This document shows, piece by piece, positions 52,898 through 60,508 of a stretch of DNA of 64,000 nucleotides; position 1 is the first letter of the stretch, and the number at the start of each line of letters is the position of its first letter. This DNA comes from Sulfurovum sp. UBA4779 (lineage in GTDB: Bacteria; Campylobacterota; Campylobacteria; Campylobacterales; Sulfurovaceae). The stretch covers positions 62,001 through 126,000 of the forward strand of contig DHHF01000001.1 of NCBI GenBank assembly GCA_002403155.1, in the 5' to 3' direction. Under the pieces are notes generated by a model that worked only from the letters and a program-made list of their open reading frames with translations, did no database searches and had not been told where the DNA came from. Both the position numbers and the translations under genes were made by a program.

Positions 52898-53617
52898 ATG
52901 AAAAGATTTACACTTTCAGTGGCGGCATTGGCAGCAATGGGAACATTTGCATTGGCGGGCGGAGACATAGAGGCACCGGTAGAGCCGGCAGTAGAGGTAG
53001 AAGCCCCTGCAGCGGTGAGCGACAGCGGTTTTTATATCGGGGGTGCCTACAGTTTTGTGAACTCTGAAACAGATTATCAAAGAAATGATTATTATTTGGA
53101 CGAGCTTACTTATCAATATGGCGGAACATACGATAGAGACTATGATGCATTTATGCTTCAGGCAGGATACCAGTTCAACCAGTATGTTGCGATAGAAGGA
53201 AGATACTGGAATTCTATCACTGAAAGATCTCAAGATTCTTGGTATAGATATCCGGATCAAGAAACACAGGATAATGGAGAATGGAGTGACGGCGATTTTG
53301 AGGCATGGGGGATTTACGTTAAGCCAATGTATCCGGTCACGGAAGCGCTGGATGTGTATGCCTTGCTAGGATACGGTAACGTAAAATCAGATGACAACTA
53401 TTGGTATGAGGCTGATGGGCTGGATGAAAACGGTTTCCAATGGGGACTTGGTGCTTCCTATGGTATTACAGAAAATGTTTCTTTATTCCTTGATTATGTT
53501 CAGCTGTGTGACGGTGTAGATGACTCTTACACTCAAGAGAGTGGAGATTACGACTATGTGTATAATTGGGAGCACTCAATCTATACAGTCAACCTTGGCT
53601 TAAGCTACAAATTCTAA
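52898..53617 (+). CDS. Outer-membrane beta-barrel protein, tandem paralogue 2 (239 aa)
   Basis: Close paralogue of the preceding gene: the signal peptide differs at two positions, the acidic linker is nearly identical, and the strands FEAWGIYVKPMYPVTE, LDVYALLGYGNV and LDENGFQWGLGASY are shared. Loop sequences are different, here rich in Tyr and Asp (residues ~54-78 and ~108-130). It ends in YKF. It has its own promoter region and terminator, and clearly arose by tandem duplication followed by loop divergence. Confidence 0.85.
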   Translation: MKRFTLSVAALAAMGTFALAGGDIEAPVEPAVEVEAPAAVSDSGFYIGGAYSFVNSETDYQRNDYYLDELTYQYGGTYDRDYDAFMLQAGYQFNQYVAIEGRYWNSITERSQDSWYRYPDQETQDNGEWSDGDFEAWGIYVKPMYPVTEALDVYALLGYGNVKSDDNYWYEADGLDENGFQWGLGASYGITENVSLFLDYVQLCDGVDDSYTQESGDYDYVYNWEHSIYTVNLGLSYKF

Positions 53618-53630
53618 CTTTTTTATCCCT

Positions 53631-53660
53631 CAGGCTTCACGCCTGGCGGAGTCTTTTTTT
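53631..53660 (+). terminator. Terminator after the second barrel gene
   Basis: CAGGC/GCCTG with a 5-nt loop, extendable by a few imperfect pairs, is followed by GGCGGAGTC and T7 (53654-53660). Confidence 0.65.
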
Positions 53661-53699
53661 ATCTTATTTTTTCAAATACATTTCGTAAAATACAAATTA

Positions 53700-55049
53700 T
53701 CAAATTCCCAGCATTGTTCTGGTTTCGTTTGCTGTGGCGATGGGCCTTTGCAGTTCTTTGGCAATGCGCACGATGCGGTCCACCAGTTCTGCGTTGGCCG
53801 CCGGCTTCGTTTGGGCGTAGTCATAGTAGATGGCATCCTCTATCCCGACCCTTACATGTCCTCCGGCAACGATCGCCGCAACATTCATCGGCAGCTGAAA
53901 TCCTCCCAGCCCCGCAGCCGCCCAGATAGAATCTGATGGCAATGCGCCCGAAAGATGCGCAAGATCCCCGATCGTGGCGGGTGCGGTGTTGATATTGCCC
54001 AACAGAAGGTTGAAGTATTTTTTCCCGCCGATGATCCCGTGCCTTTCAAGATATTTGGCGACATTGATCATCCCCATATCAAACACTTCCAGCTCGGGCT
54101 TGATGCCCTGCTCCTTCATGATCATGGCAAGTTCCTGAATGGTATCAAGCGCATTGATACTCGGCCCGCTTAGAAAATTTAAAGAACCCAGCGTCAGGCT
54201 TGCCATATCGGGCTTTGCCTTGCCGCTTAGGTAAAGTGCTTCCGAACGCTCTTTTATCCCTTTAAAGTTGCGTCCCGAAGTAGTCACGCAGCACACAAGC
54301 TCAGGCCGCTCTTGGCGAATGGCCGTAATCATCTCCTCATAATAGCGTACTTCATGGGCAGGCTTGCCGTCCTTATCCCTGGCATGCAAATGCACGATCC
54401 TCACCCCTGCATCGTAGACCCTGATGGCATCTTCGACAATCTCATCCACGCTGATAGGCACATACCGTGTACTCATTTTTGTCGGCACCATACCCGTCAA
54501 ACAGGCATTGATGATCAGCGGAGGATAAGGAGAAAGCGGATGGGGATCATTTTGCAAGATATAGCGCTCTTTTTTTGTTTCTTCTTCTTTTTTGTGCGCA
54601 AAATATGCTTTCACGTCCATCTGCAACGTCGTCCACTCTCTCACTTCATCTACCCCAAAAGAGGCAATCTTTTTTACTTTGCCGATTTCTTTGTAGCCGT
54701 AATGCTTTTTGTACCATACGATAATGTCATGGCGATCCGCATTGGTAGTGACGCTTTTGATGCCGGCTTGATGCATCGCTTCAAGTCGTTTATCTTGCAG
54801 CGCCTTGCCGATACCGGAGCCTTGAAACTCCGGATATACCGCCAAAAGAGTGGTTTTTCCTTCCTCTTTGGAAAGTACCTTGTAGCCTGATACCCCCACA
54901 ATTTTGCCGTCCATCTTTGCGACAAAAAAAGTATCGAAATCGATCATCTCCATTTCAGGCGAAGGGATATGGTGCATATTCCACGGTGTAAGCACTGCAA
55001 GGATTTGATCAAAATCGCTGGGTTTGGCGGGCTGTATGTTAAATTGCAT
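53700..55049 (-). CDS. Fusion of a GNAT acetyltransferase and a BKACE (DUF849) enzyme (449 aa)
   Basis: Residues ~1-145 are a GNAT domain with the acetyl-CoA motif YPEFQGSGIGKAL (72-84). After a charged linker (~150-172), residues ~177-449 are a beta-keto acid cleavage enzyme: zinc ligands H220 and H222 in HLHARD, and E404 in GIEDA. These keep the spacing I recall for the 3-keto-5-aminohexanoate enzyme (H46, H48, E230). BKACE enzymes take a beta-keto acid plus acetyl-CoA to acetoacetate and an acyl-CoA. The substrate is unknown. Its SD overlaps the stop of the ATP-grasp gene. Confidence 0.88.
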   Translation of the reverse strand: MQFNIQPAKPSDFDQILAVLTPWNMHHIPSPEMEMIDFDTFFVAKMDGKIVGVSGYKVLSKEEGKTTLLAVYPEFQGSGIGKALQDKRLEAMHQAGIKSVTTNADRHDIIVWYKKHYGYKEIGKVKKIASFGVDEVREWTTLQMDVKAYFAHKKEEETKKERYILQNDPHPLSPYPPLIINACLTGMVPTKMSTRYVPISVDEIVEDAIRVYDAGVRIVHLHARDKDGKPAHEVRYYEEMITAIRQERPELVCCVTTSGRNFKGIKERSEALYLSGKAKPDMASLTLGSLNFLSGPSINALDTIQELAMIMKEQGIKPELEVFDMGMINVAKYLERHGIIGGKKYFNLLLGNINTAPATIGDLAHLSGALPSDSIWAAAGLGGFQLPMNVAAIVAGGHVRVGIEDAIYYDYAQTKPAANAELVDRIVRIAKELQRPIATANETRTMLGI

Positions 55050-55052
55050 CTT

Positions 55053-56045
55053 TTACCTCTTTAGGATCATCTTGATAATGGCCCGGATAATCATATCGAT
55101 CTGTTTGGTCCATATGTTATCTTTGCTTTTGGCGTTGTTAAGAAGGATATTCATATTGGCGTTGGCTTCAAACAAGGTCAAACCAAATGCCTCATCGATC
55201 GCACAATCGATCCCGAAATAATCAAGCTTCACTCTATCGTAAATTTCTTTGATGATAGGCTGAATCTTTGGTTTGATCTGCTTGTCAAATGTTTTGAAGA
55301 TATCTTTTTCTAATTGCTGATAGTTTTTATTGCTTTCCATAAAAGTTCTGCTCTCACTGTGGATAATCCAGCTGTCGCTGAAAATCACATGCCGCAAAAA
55401 CACTTCTCCGTCCACGACAACCAAACGGTATTTGGCATAGATGCCCTCTTGGGCATACTCCGCAAACTGGGTCAGATAGTAGTCTCTTCCATCCAGCGCA
55501 AAGGCATAGAACTGTTCTGTTTCATCCTCTACCCTGATCGTACTGATGCCTCCGTGGTCCCCTGCCTGCCTGAATATCACGGGAAAGATGAAACCTTCTT
55601 TTTTCACCGCATCATAGATATCCGAAGGCGATCTCGGTTGGATCTTGACCGTTTTGGGAACATGAAGCTTATCGATCCCTTGCAGCAATCTGTAGATATT
55701 ATCTCTGGTTGTCTGCATGATACGCGAAGGGATATTGAAAAAAGAAACATGTTTTGAGACATGCTTGTAAAATTCGTCTGCTTTTTGCAGGGTGACCTTG
55801 TGGGTGTCGGGATCGGAGATTTGGTTGAACACTGCATGGATCATTTGCTTCGGGAGTTCTTGGTCGCGGTTGGTATCAAACACGATATTGGAGCGATGGA
55901 AAAGATCGGTTTGAAGAAAACTGACCAGATTGGCGCTGCCGCTGCCCCGCCATCTAAGCGTCCCGTCTTGCTCGATCTTACGGACTCTCACCTTTCTATC
56001 ATCGGGTATGCCGTCTATAAATAGAATGGTTTTTTTTTGGCTCAT
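55053..56045 (-). CDS. ATP-grasp ligase-like protein (330 aa)
   Basis: An ATP-grasp fold is indicated by FPVIFRQAGDHGG (nucleotide-binding strand and loop), the acceptor region AKYRLVVVDGEVFLRHV, and the metal site DYFGIDCAID...FEANANMN near the C-terminus. Such enzymes ligate a carboxylate, via an acyl-phosphate, to an amine or thiol. The first 100 residues are a poorly conserved N-terminal domain. ATG 56045 directly follows the alr stop, so coupling with alr is tight. I infer a peptide- or amide-forming ligase; the substrate is unknown. Confidence 0.82.
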   Translation of the reverse strand: MSQKKTILFIDGIPDDRKVRVRKIEQDGTLRWRGSGSANLVSFLQTDLFHRSNIVFDTNRDQELPKQMIHAVFNQISDPDTHKVTLQKADEFYKHVSKHVSFFNIPSRIMQTTRDNIYRLLQGIDKLHVPKTVKIQPRSPSDIYDAVKKEGFIFPVIFRQAGDHGGISTIRVEDETEQFYAFALDGRDYYLTQFAEYAQEGIYAKYRLVVVDGEVFLRHVIFSDSWIIHSESRTFMESNKNYQQLEKDIFKTFDKQIKPKIQPIIKEIYDRVKLDYFGIDCAIDEAFGLTLFEANANMNILLNNAKSKDNIWTKQIDMIIRAIIKMILKR

Positions 56046-57050
56046 CTATACAACCCTCCTTGGTATATCGGCCGATAATGCCGTAGTCATCTCATAGCTG
56101 ATCGTTCCAAAATGTTTCGCTGCTTTTTGCGCATCATCCATGATACAAACCTCTTCTTTCCCGCACGCCAAAGAGACAAAGTCCATCGAAACACGCCCCA
56201 AAAGAGGCATGCCTTCGCCCGTGACATAAGGATCGGCACTGTCTGCTCTGGGCCAGCCGTCACCATACCCCAGATCATAGGTTGACACGGTCATCTTTTG
56301 CGGCACTTCAAAATCTCCGCCGTACCCTACCCTTTCTCCCGCTTCAAGAACTCTTGTGGCTACTCTTTTGGCATACAAAGAAAGCACGGGTTTAAGCTCT
56401 ATCTTGCCGTAAATACCGGGAAGTTCGTTATATCCGTATATCCCGATCCCGGCACGCACAAGATCTTCGTCGAAGCTGCGGCTGCGAAACAGCGTTGCTG
56501 AATTGTGCGAATGAAATCTCACATTCAAAAAGCCGGCTTCCTTGACGGTTTTCTTGACAACCTCGAAGCGTTTTTGCTGCCAAAAAAGCTCCGAGCTGAG
56601 CACATCGGCACTGCGGTAATGAGTCATTACTCCGACGAGGCGCAAATTCCTTTGCTTGATCGTCTCCAATGCCTCGTGCAATTCTTCGAGCATAATGCCG
56701 TTGCGGTGCATCCCCGTATCTACTTTAAGCTCTATCCTGACATCCTGCGGGGCTTTTTTGATCTGCTCCATACTGTTGAGTGCAAACGAACAGACATCGT
56801 CTGCATGCGGCTCGCCGCCCAATGCCAAAACGGTTTCAAAACATGCTTTGATCTTTTGGGCTTCTTCGTAGTTTTTGACTACGGCATGTTTGATACCGTA
56901 TGCTTGGCTGAGCGCGGCCATCTCTTGAATGCCATGCCCGTAGGCATTGTCCTTCAAAACGACGGCAATTTTTTCTATCGAGCCGGTTTTTAGAGCAATT
57001 TGGTTAAGATTATGATAAAAATGTTGTTGGTTGAGTGTGATAAATGCCAT
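56046..57050 (-). CDS. alr: Alanine racemase (334 aa)
   Basis: PLP fold-type III racemase. The PLP lysine is K33 in VLKDNAYGHG (the usual motif is VKANAYGHG). The second catalytic residue is the Tyr in DLGYGDGWPR, and RAGIGIYGY and LLGRVSMDF are present. At 334 aa it is somewhat shorter than most (355-375). It may supply D-Ala for peptidoglycan, or serve the ligase downstream. It is divergent from aguA; the 122-nt gap has a TTGAC/GTCAA dyad at 57130-57142. Confidence 0.93.
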   Translation of the reverse strand: MAFITLNQQHFYHNLNQIALKTGSIEKIAVVLKDNAYGHGIQEMAALSQAYGIKHAVVKNYEEAQKIKACFETVLALGGEPHADDVCSFALNSMEQIKKAPQDVRIELKVDTGMHRNGIMLEELHEALETIKQRNLRLVGVMTHYRSADVLSSELFWQQKRFEVVKKTVKEAGFLNVRFHSHNSATLFRSRSFDEDLVRAGIGIYGYNELPGIYGKIELKPVLSLYAKRVATRVLEAGERVGYGGDFEVPQKMTVSTYDLGYGDGWPRADSADPYVTGEGMPLLGRVSMDFVSLACGKEEVCIMDDAQKAAKHFGTISYEMTTALSADIPRRVV

Positions 57051-57172
57051 AAACGATTATACTTTTCTCTGTATAAAAAAGGAATGAAAAGCAATAATGA
57101 TTTTTTGGTTTTTTGCCGCTTCTCAACATTTGACGACGTCAAAACCACCCCATCAAAAAGGATACTGACCCA

Positions 57173-58171
57173 ATGAGAAGAATGATCGCAGAATGGGAAA
57201 AGCAGCGTATGGTGCTGCTCTCTTTCCCCCACGAAGAGACAGACTGGAAAGAAGACCTCAAAGCATCCCTTACGCCTTTTGTTTGCATGGCCCAAGCCAT
57301 CGCCTATGCCGAGCCGGTCTATATCATTTGTCAAAACAAAGACAAGATAGCCGATCTGTTTTGCTCTACGCGCAATATGACTTTTATCGAGATTCCCACC
57401 AACGATACGTGGATCAGAGATTACGGGTATATCAGTATCGAAGAGGATGGCGCGGTGAAGCTTCTGGATTTTACCTTTGACGGGTGGGGCGGCAAATTTG
57501 AAGCATCGCTTGACAACCTTGTCAATCAGCGATTGCACCAAAAAGGCTACATGGGAACCATGCCGATGGAAACGATCCCTTTGGTACTTGAAGGCGGGTC
57601 GATCGAAAGCGACGGAGACGGCACCATCCTTACCACCTCGGAATGCCTCTGCAATCCAAACCGTAACGGCGGACTAAGCAAAACGGAGGCAGAAGAGAAA
57701 TTGAAGGCTTATTTGGGCGCAAAAAGAGTTTTATGGCTGGATCACGGCTATCTGGCCGGGGACGATACGGACAGCCACATAGATACGCTGGCGAGGCTTG
57801 TCAACAAAGAGGCCATCATGTATGTCAAATGCGAAGACACAGAAGACGAACATTACGCTGCGCTCAAGCAAATGGAAGAGCAGCTGCAAACGTTTAGGAC
57901 TTCCGAGGGCAAGCCCTATACGCTGATTGCTTTGCCTATGTGCGAAGCCAAATTTGGCCAAGAAGGCCGCCGTCTGCCTGCTACCTACGCCAATTTCCTG
58001 ATCACCAATCATGCAGTCATCTATCCCGCCTACGATGCGCCGCAAGACAAAGAGGCACATGAAGTCTTTAGGCTGGCTTTCCCGGACAAAGAGATCATTC
58101 CTGTCAACTGCCTCAAACTGATCGAACAAGGCGGCTCGCTGCACTGCTCTACGATGCAGGTGGCATTCTAG
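57173..58171 (+). CDS. aguA: Agmatine deiminase (332 aa)
   Basis: Hydrolyses agmatine to N-carbamoylputrescine. WIRDYGYI, EGGSIESDGDGTILTTSECL and NPNRNG are family motifs; the catalytic cysteine is C325 in GGSLHCSTMQ. The start MRRMIAEWEKQ has AAAAAGGA upstream; the ATG three codons later is an alternative. The next enzyme of the pathway is at 59012 on the same strand, separated by a convergent CAP gene whose stop codon overlaps this one (CTAG). Confidence 0.95.
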   Translation: MRRMIAEWEKQRMVLLSFPHEETDWKEDLKASLTPFVCMAQAIAYAEPVYIICQNKDKIADLFCSTRNMTFIEIPTNDTWIRDYGYISIEEDGAVKLLDFTFDGWGGKFEASLDNLVNQRLHQKGYMGTMPMETIPLVLEGGSIESDGDGTILTTSECLCNPNRNGGLSKTEAEEKLKAYLGAKRVLWLDHGYLAGDDTDSHIDTLARLVNKEAIMYVKCEDTEDEHYAALKQMEEQLQTFRTSEGKPYTLIALPMCEAKFGQEGRRLPATYANFLITNHAVIYPAYDAPQDKEAHEVFRLAFPDKEIIPVNCLKLIEQGGSLHCSTMQVAF

Positions 58172-58764
58172 CGTCTGTATCCGAGATTGAGCGTCCAAAA
58201 AACTTGATAGCGGGTGTCGGGATTGGTGCTTTTTGTCAATGCCATCTCTCTAAAATCAGGATTCATGATGTTGGCACAATGGGCGGGACTCTCGGTCCAA
58301 GCCTGCACTACCTGTGACAAATTTTTTTGTCCTGCGCCGATATTTTCGGCAAAGGCAAATGCTTTTTGATAGGTATATCCGTGAAATTTGCCGCGTTCTG
58401 AGGCGCTGCTGGCCCGTCGCATCCAACCGATTTTCATACCCGTTACGTCGGTTGATTTTCCTGAACCCGCATGGCAAAGCATGCCGTGTGTTGCCATATC
58501 TTTGGAATGTTCCAATGAAGCCCTGTAAAGCTTGTCGCTCCATCTAAGCGGGGCAGCGGCTTTAAAAGTGCCCTTGTTGCCGCATTTTCTCGGTTGGCTT
58601 CTCATGACATTGATCGCATCCAGATAAGACTGGATGACGGTTTGATCCGAATCATACCGGTAAGAGTTTTCATTGCCTATAGACCGGCTTCCCTCAAAAC
58701 TCTCGGCAAGCAGATTCGTATATACAAAAAAAAGAAATGCTACGATATATCCTGCTCTCGACAT
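58168..58764 (-). CDS. Secreted CAP (SCP/PR-1) domain protein (198 aa)
   Basis: Signal peptide (~1-20, ending NLLA) and a CAP domain: LEHSKDMATHGMLCHAG with the conserved histidines, FAFAENIGAG and WTESPAHCANIMNPDFREMAL. Four cysteines may form disulfides. Bacterial CAP proteins are exported and of mostly unknown role. The gene has a 140-nt leader with a GEMM-I c-di-GMP riboswitch, tying it to biofilm/surface control. SD AAAGGA is 7 nt before the ATG. Confidence 0.9.
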   Translation of the reverse strand: MSRAGYIVAFLFFVYTNLLAESFEGSRSIGNENSYRYDSDQTVIQSYLDAINVMRSQPRKCGNKGTFKAAAPLRWSDKLYRASLEHSKDMATHGMLCHAGSGKSTDVTGMKIGWMRRASSASERGKFHGYTYQKAFAFAENIGAGQKNLSQVVQAWTESPAHCANIMNPDFREMALTKSTNPDTRYQVFWTLNLGYRR

Positions 58765-58778
58765 TTTTTTCCTTTATG

Positions 58779-58793
58779 TTTGCACACTGCAAA
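58779..58793 (-). promoter_or_regulatory. Small hairpin before the CAP gene SD (likely expression platform)
   Basis: TTTGCA and TGCAAA form a perfect 6-bp stem with a 3-nt loop, ending 3 nt before the AAAGG ribosome binding site (58775-58771). The UCUCUUU just upstream could alternatively pair with AAAGG. So the region can switch SD exposure, which would mean translational control. Confidence 0.5.
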
Positions 58794-58816
58794 GAGAGAC
58801 ATGCACCATTTGAGCA

Positions 58817-58903
58817 TTTCATTGGCAACCTGGCGATCTTTTTAGCAAGACCCATGGTTTTCCGTCCCTGCTTCACAACAAGTTTGGCATTTTTCAATTC
58901 ATT
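58817..58903 (-). promoter_or_regulatory. Cyclic di-GMP-I (GEMM-I) riboswitch
   Basis: Read on the minus strand: AATGCCAAAC; stem CUUGUU/AGCAGG closed by the GNRA loop GUGA (58873-58876); GGGACGGAAAACC; stem GGUCUU/AAGAUC; then GCCAGGUUGCCA. This follows the GEMM-I layout (GGGCAAACC, GNRA-capped P1b, GGGACGCAAAGCC, second stem, GGUUACC) step by step. The ligand-contacting G20, A47 and 3' C are kept, pointing to c-di-GMP rather than cGAMP. The G21-C46 pair appears swapped to C21-G46. It lies between a -10 box (58911-58916) and the CAP gene. Confidence 0.82.
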
Positions 58904-58910
58904 AAAACAT

Positions 58911-58916
58911 ATATTA
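58911..58916 (-). promoter_or_regulatory. -10 element for the CAP gene leader
   Basis: Minus-strand TAATAT, in AGGCTAATATATG, predicts a start near 58903, just before the riboswitch aptamer begins. Confidence 0.5.
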
Positions 58917-59011
58917 GCCTAAGCGAATTTAATTTTTTATTAATCCCTGTTTTTGATATTGTTGCCGCCTTATGTTAAAATACCGGAAAAATCATACAAA
59001 AAGGCGAAACG

Positions 59012-59884
59012 ATGCAGATTGCGCTTATACAACAAAAATTCTACGGCGATAAAAGCAAAACGGTTGAAGCAACCGTTGCCAAGATCCAAGAAGCAGCAGC
59101 AAACAACGCCGAACTGGTCATTCTTCAAGAACTTCATCAAAACGAATACTTTTGCCAGTCCGAAGATACAAAATTCTTTGACTATGCCGCAAATTTTGAA
59201 GCCGACGTTCTCTTTTGGAGCGAGATAGCCAAAGCAAACCATGTAGTTCTGGTCACCTCTTTGTTTGAAAAACGTGCACCGGGACTCTATCACAACACCG
59301 CAGTCGTATTTGAAAAAGACGGCTCTGTGGCAGGAAAATACCGCAAAATGCATATTCCCGATGATCCCGGATTTTACGAAAAATTTTACTTTACGCCGGG
59401 AGATTTGGGATTTGAGCCCATTCAAACGTCTGTAGGCAAACTGGGCGTGCTTGTATGCTGGGACCAGTGGTATCCCGAAGCGGCACGCCTGATGGCCCTC
59501 AAAGGGGCCGAACTCCTTATCTACCCTACTGCCATAGGCTGGTTTGATGCGGACAGCGAAACAGAAAAACAAAGACAGCTGGATGCATGGATCACGATAC
59601 AGCGTTCTCATGCCGTTGCCAACGGCGTTCCGGTCCTTAGCTGCAACCGTGTAGGATTTGAGGCGGATGCGTCAGGTATCATGGACGGCATACGCTTTTG
59701 GGGGAACTCGTTTGTGTGCGGTGCCCAAGGAGAAATCCTAGCCCAAGGCGGCCATGAGAGTGAAGCGATCTTGTATGCCGGCATCGAACACAGCCGCACC
59801 AAAGAGGTAAGAGACATTTGGCCCTTTCTGCGCGACAGACGCATCGATGCCTATGAAAACATACTCAAACGATATTGCGACTAG
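59012..59884 (+). CDS. aguB: N-carbamoylputrescine amidase (290 aa)
   Basis: Nitrilase-superfamily enzyme completing agmatine to putrescine conversion. Catalytic triad E40 (ILQELHQNEYF), K112 (YRKMHIPDDPGF) and C149 (LVCWDQWYPEAARL) is intact. The length and the DQWYPE motif are those of AguB. It shares the strand with aguA 840 nt upstream. AAAGGCGA upstream of the ATG is a usable SD. Confidence 0.95.
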   Translation: MQIALIQQKFYGDKSKTVEATVAKIQEAAANNAELVILQELHQNEYFCQSEDTKFFDYAANFEADVLFWSEIAKANHVVLVTSLFEKRAPGLYHNTAVVFEKDGSVAGKYRKMHIPDDPGFYEKFYFTPGDLGFEPIQTSVGKLGVLVCWDQWYPEAARLMALKGAELLIYPTAIGWFDADSETEKQRQLDAWITIQRSHAVANGVPVLSCNRVGFEADASGIMDGIRFWGNSFVCGAQGEILAQGGHESEAILYAGIEHSRTKEVRDIWPFLRDRRIDAYENILKRYCD

Positions 59885-59920
59885 ACGATGCGTCTTTGGC
59901 GAAAGATGCGCGATACTGTT

Positions 59921-60508
59921 TTAGTGTTGCCCTTGATGTTTTTTGTGCATAAAAAACCATGCAAAGGCGAACAATAGCCCCGGTGTTTTGACGATGGTGT
60001 CATCATACATCAATGCTTCGGCTTCGGTGACAGGCAGTTCAACCACTTCGATCACCTCTCCGTCCACGCCGCCGCCTTCGCTTACTTTCATCGCATCATT
60101 GACTGCCGCATAGTAAAGCGTCTGCTTGCTTCCGGCAAAACCGACAGACGTATAAAACGAGGTGATTTTTTTGATCTGTTTCAAAGGGACGCTATAGCCG
60201 CACTCCTCTTCGATCTCTTCTTGGATAATCTGCTCTAGGGTCATGTTTTTATCTACGATCCCCGCACACAATTCGATGCTCATCCCCTCTTTGTTGTGGA
60301 CATACACAGCCGGCCTGAACTGCCGTACCAAAACAAAAACATCTTTTTGCATATGATAGATAAGCACGGCTGCGCTGTCGTGTGCTTCTACGATCTCCCA
60401 TGATTGCAAAAAACCGTTTTGTTCGTATTTGGCCAATCCCGTTTTTACAAATTTTGCATCATTGAGCGGATGCAGCGTAAAATTTTTGATCTCATTTTTG
60501 TGCTTCAA
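59921..60508 (-). CDS. Nudix hydrolase, ADP-ribose pyrophosphatase-like (195 aa)
   Basis: Nudix box around ELCAGIVDKNMTLEQIIQEE followed by IEEECGY; the catalytic EExxEE glutamates are present, while two less critical positions of the box differ (Met and Glu for Glu and Arg). VFVLVRQFRPAVYV and the length fit the ADP-ribose/NDP-sugar group. The start is taken as TTG at 60508, which overlaps the peptidase stop by 4 nt (TTGA) and follows AGAGAG; a longer frame to 60559 lies inside the peptidase gene. Confidence 0.83.
   Translation of the reverse strand: MKHKNEIKNFTLHPLNDAKFVKTGLAKYEQNGFLQSWEIVEAHDSAAVLIYHMQKDVFVLVRQFRPAVYVHNKEGMSIELCAGIVDKNMTLEQIIQEEIEEECGYSVPLKQIKKITSFYTSVGFAGSKQTLYYAAVNDAMKVSEGGGVDGEVIEVVELPVTEAEALMYDDTIVKTPGLLFAFAWFFMHKKHQGQH

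Noticed and set aside
58694..58897. 67-codon frame upstream of the CAP gene
   Set aside because: It lies in the riboswitch leader and overlaps the CAP start in another frame; the structured RNA explains the sequence better.
58817..58903. cGAMP-selective (GEMM-Ib) riboswitch
   Set aside because: The base at the position equivalent to 20 is G, typical of c-di-GMP binders; the cGAMP type usually has A there.
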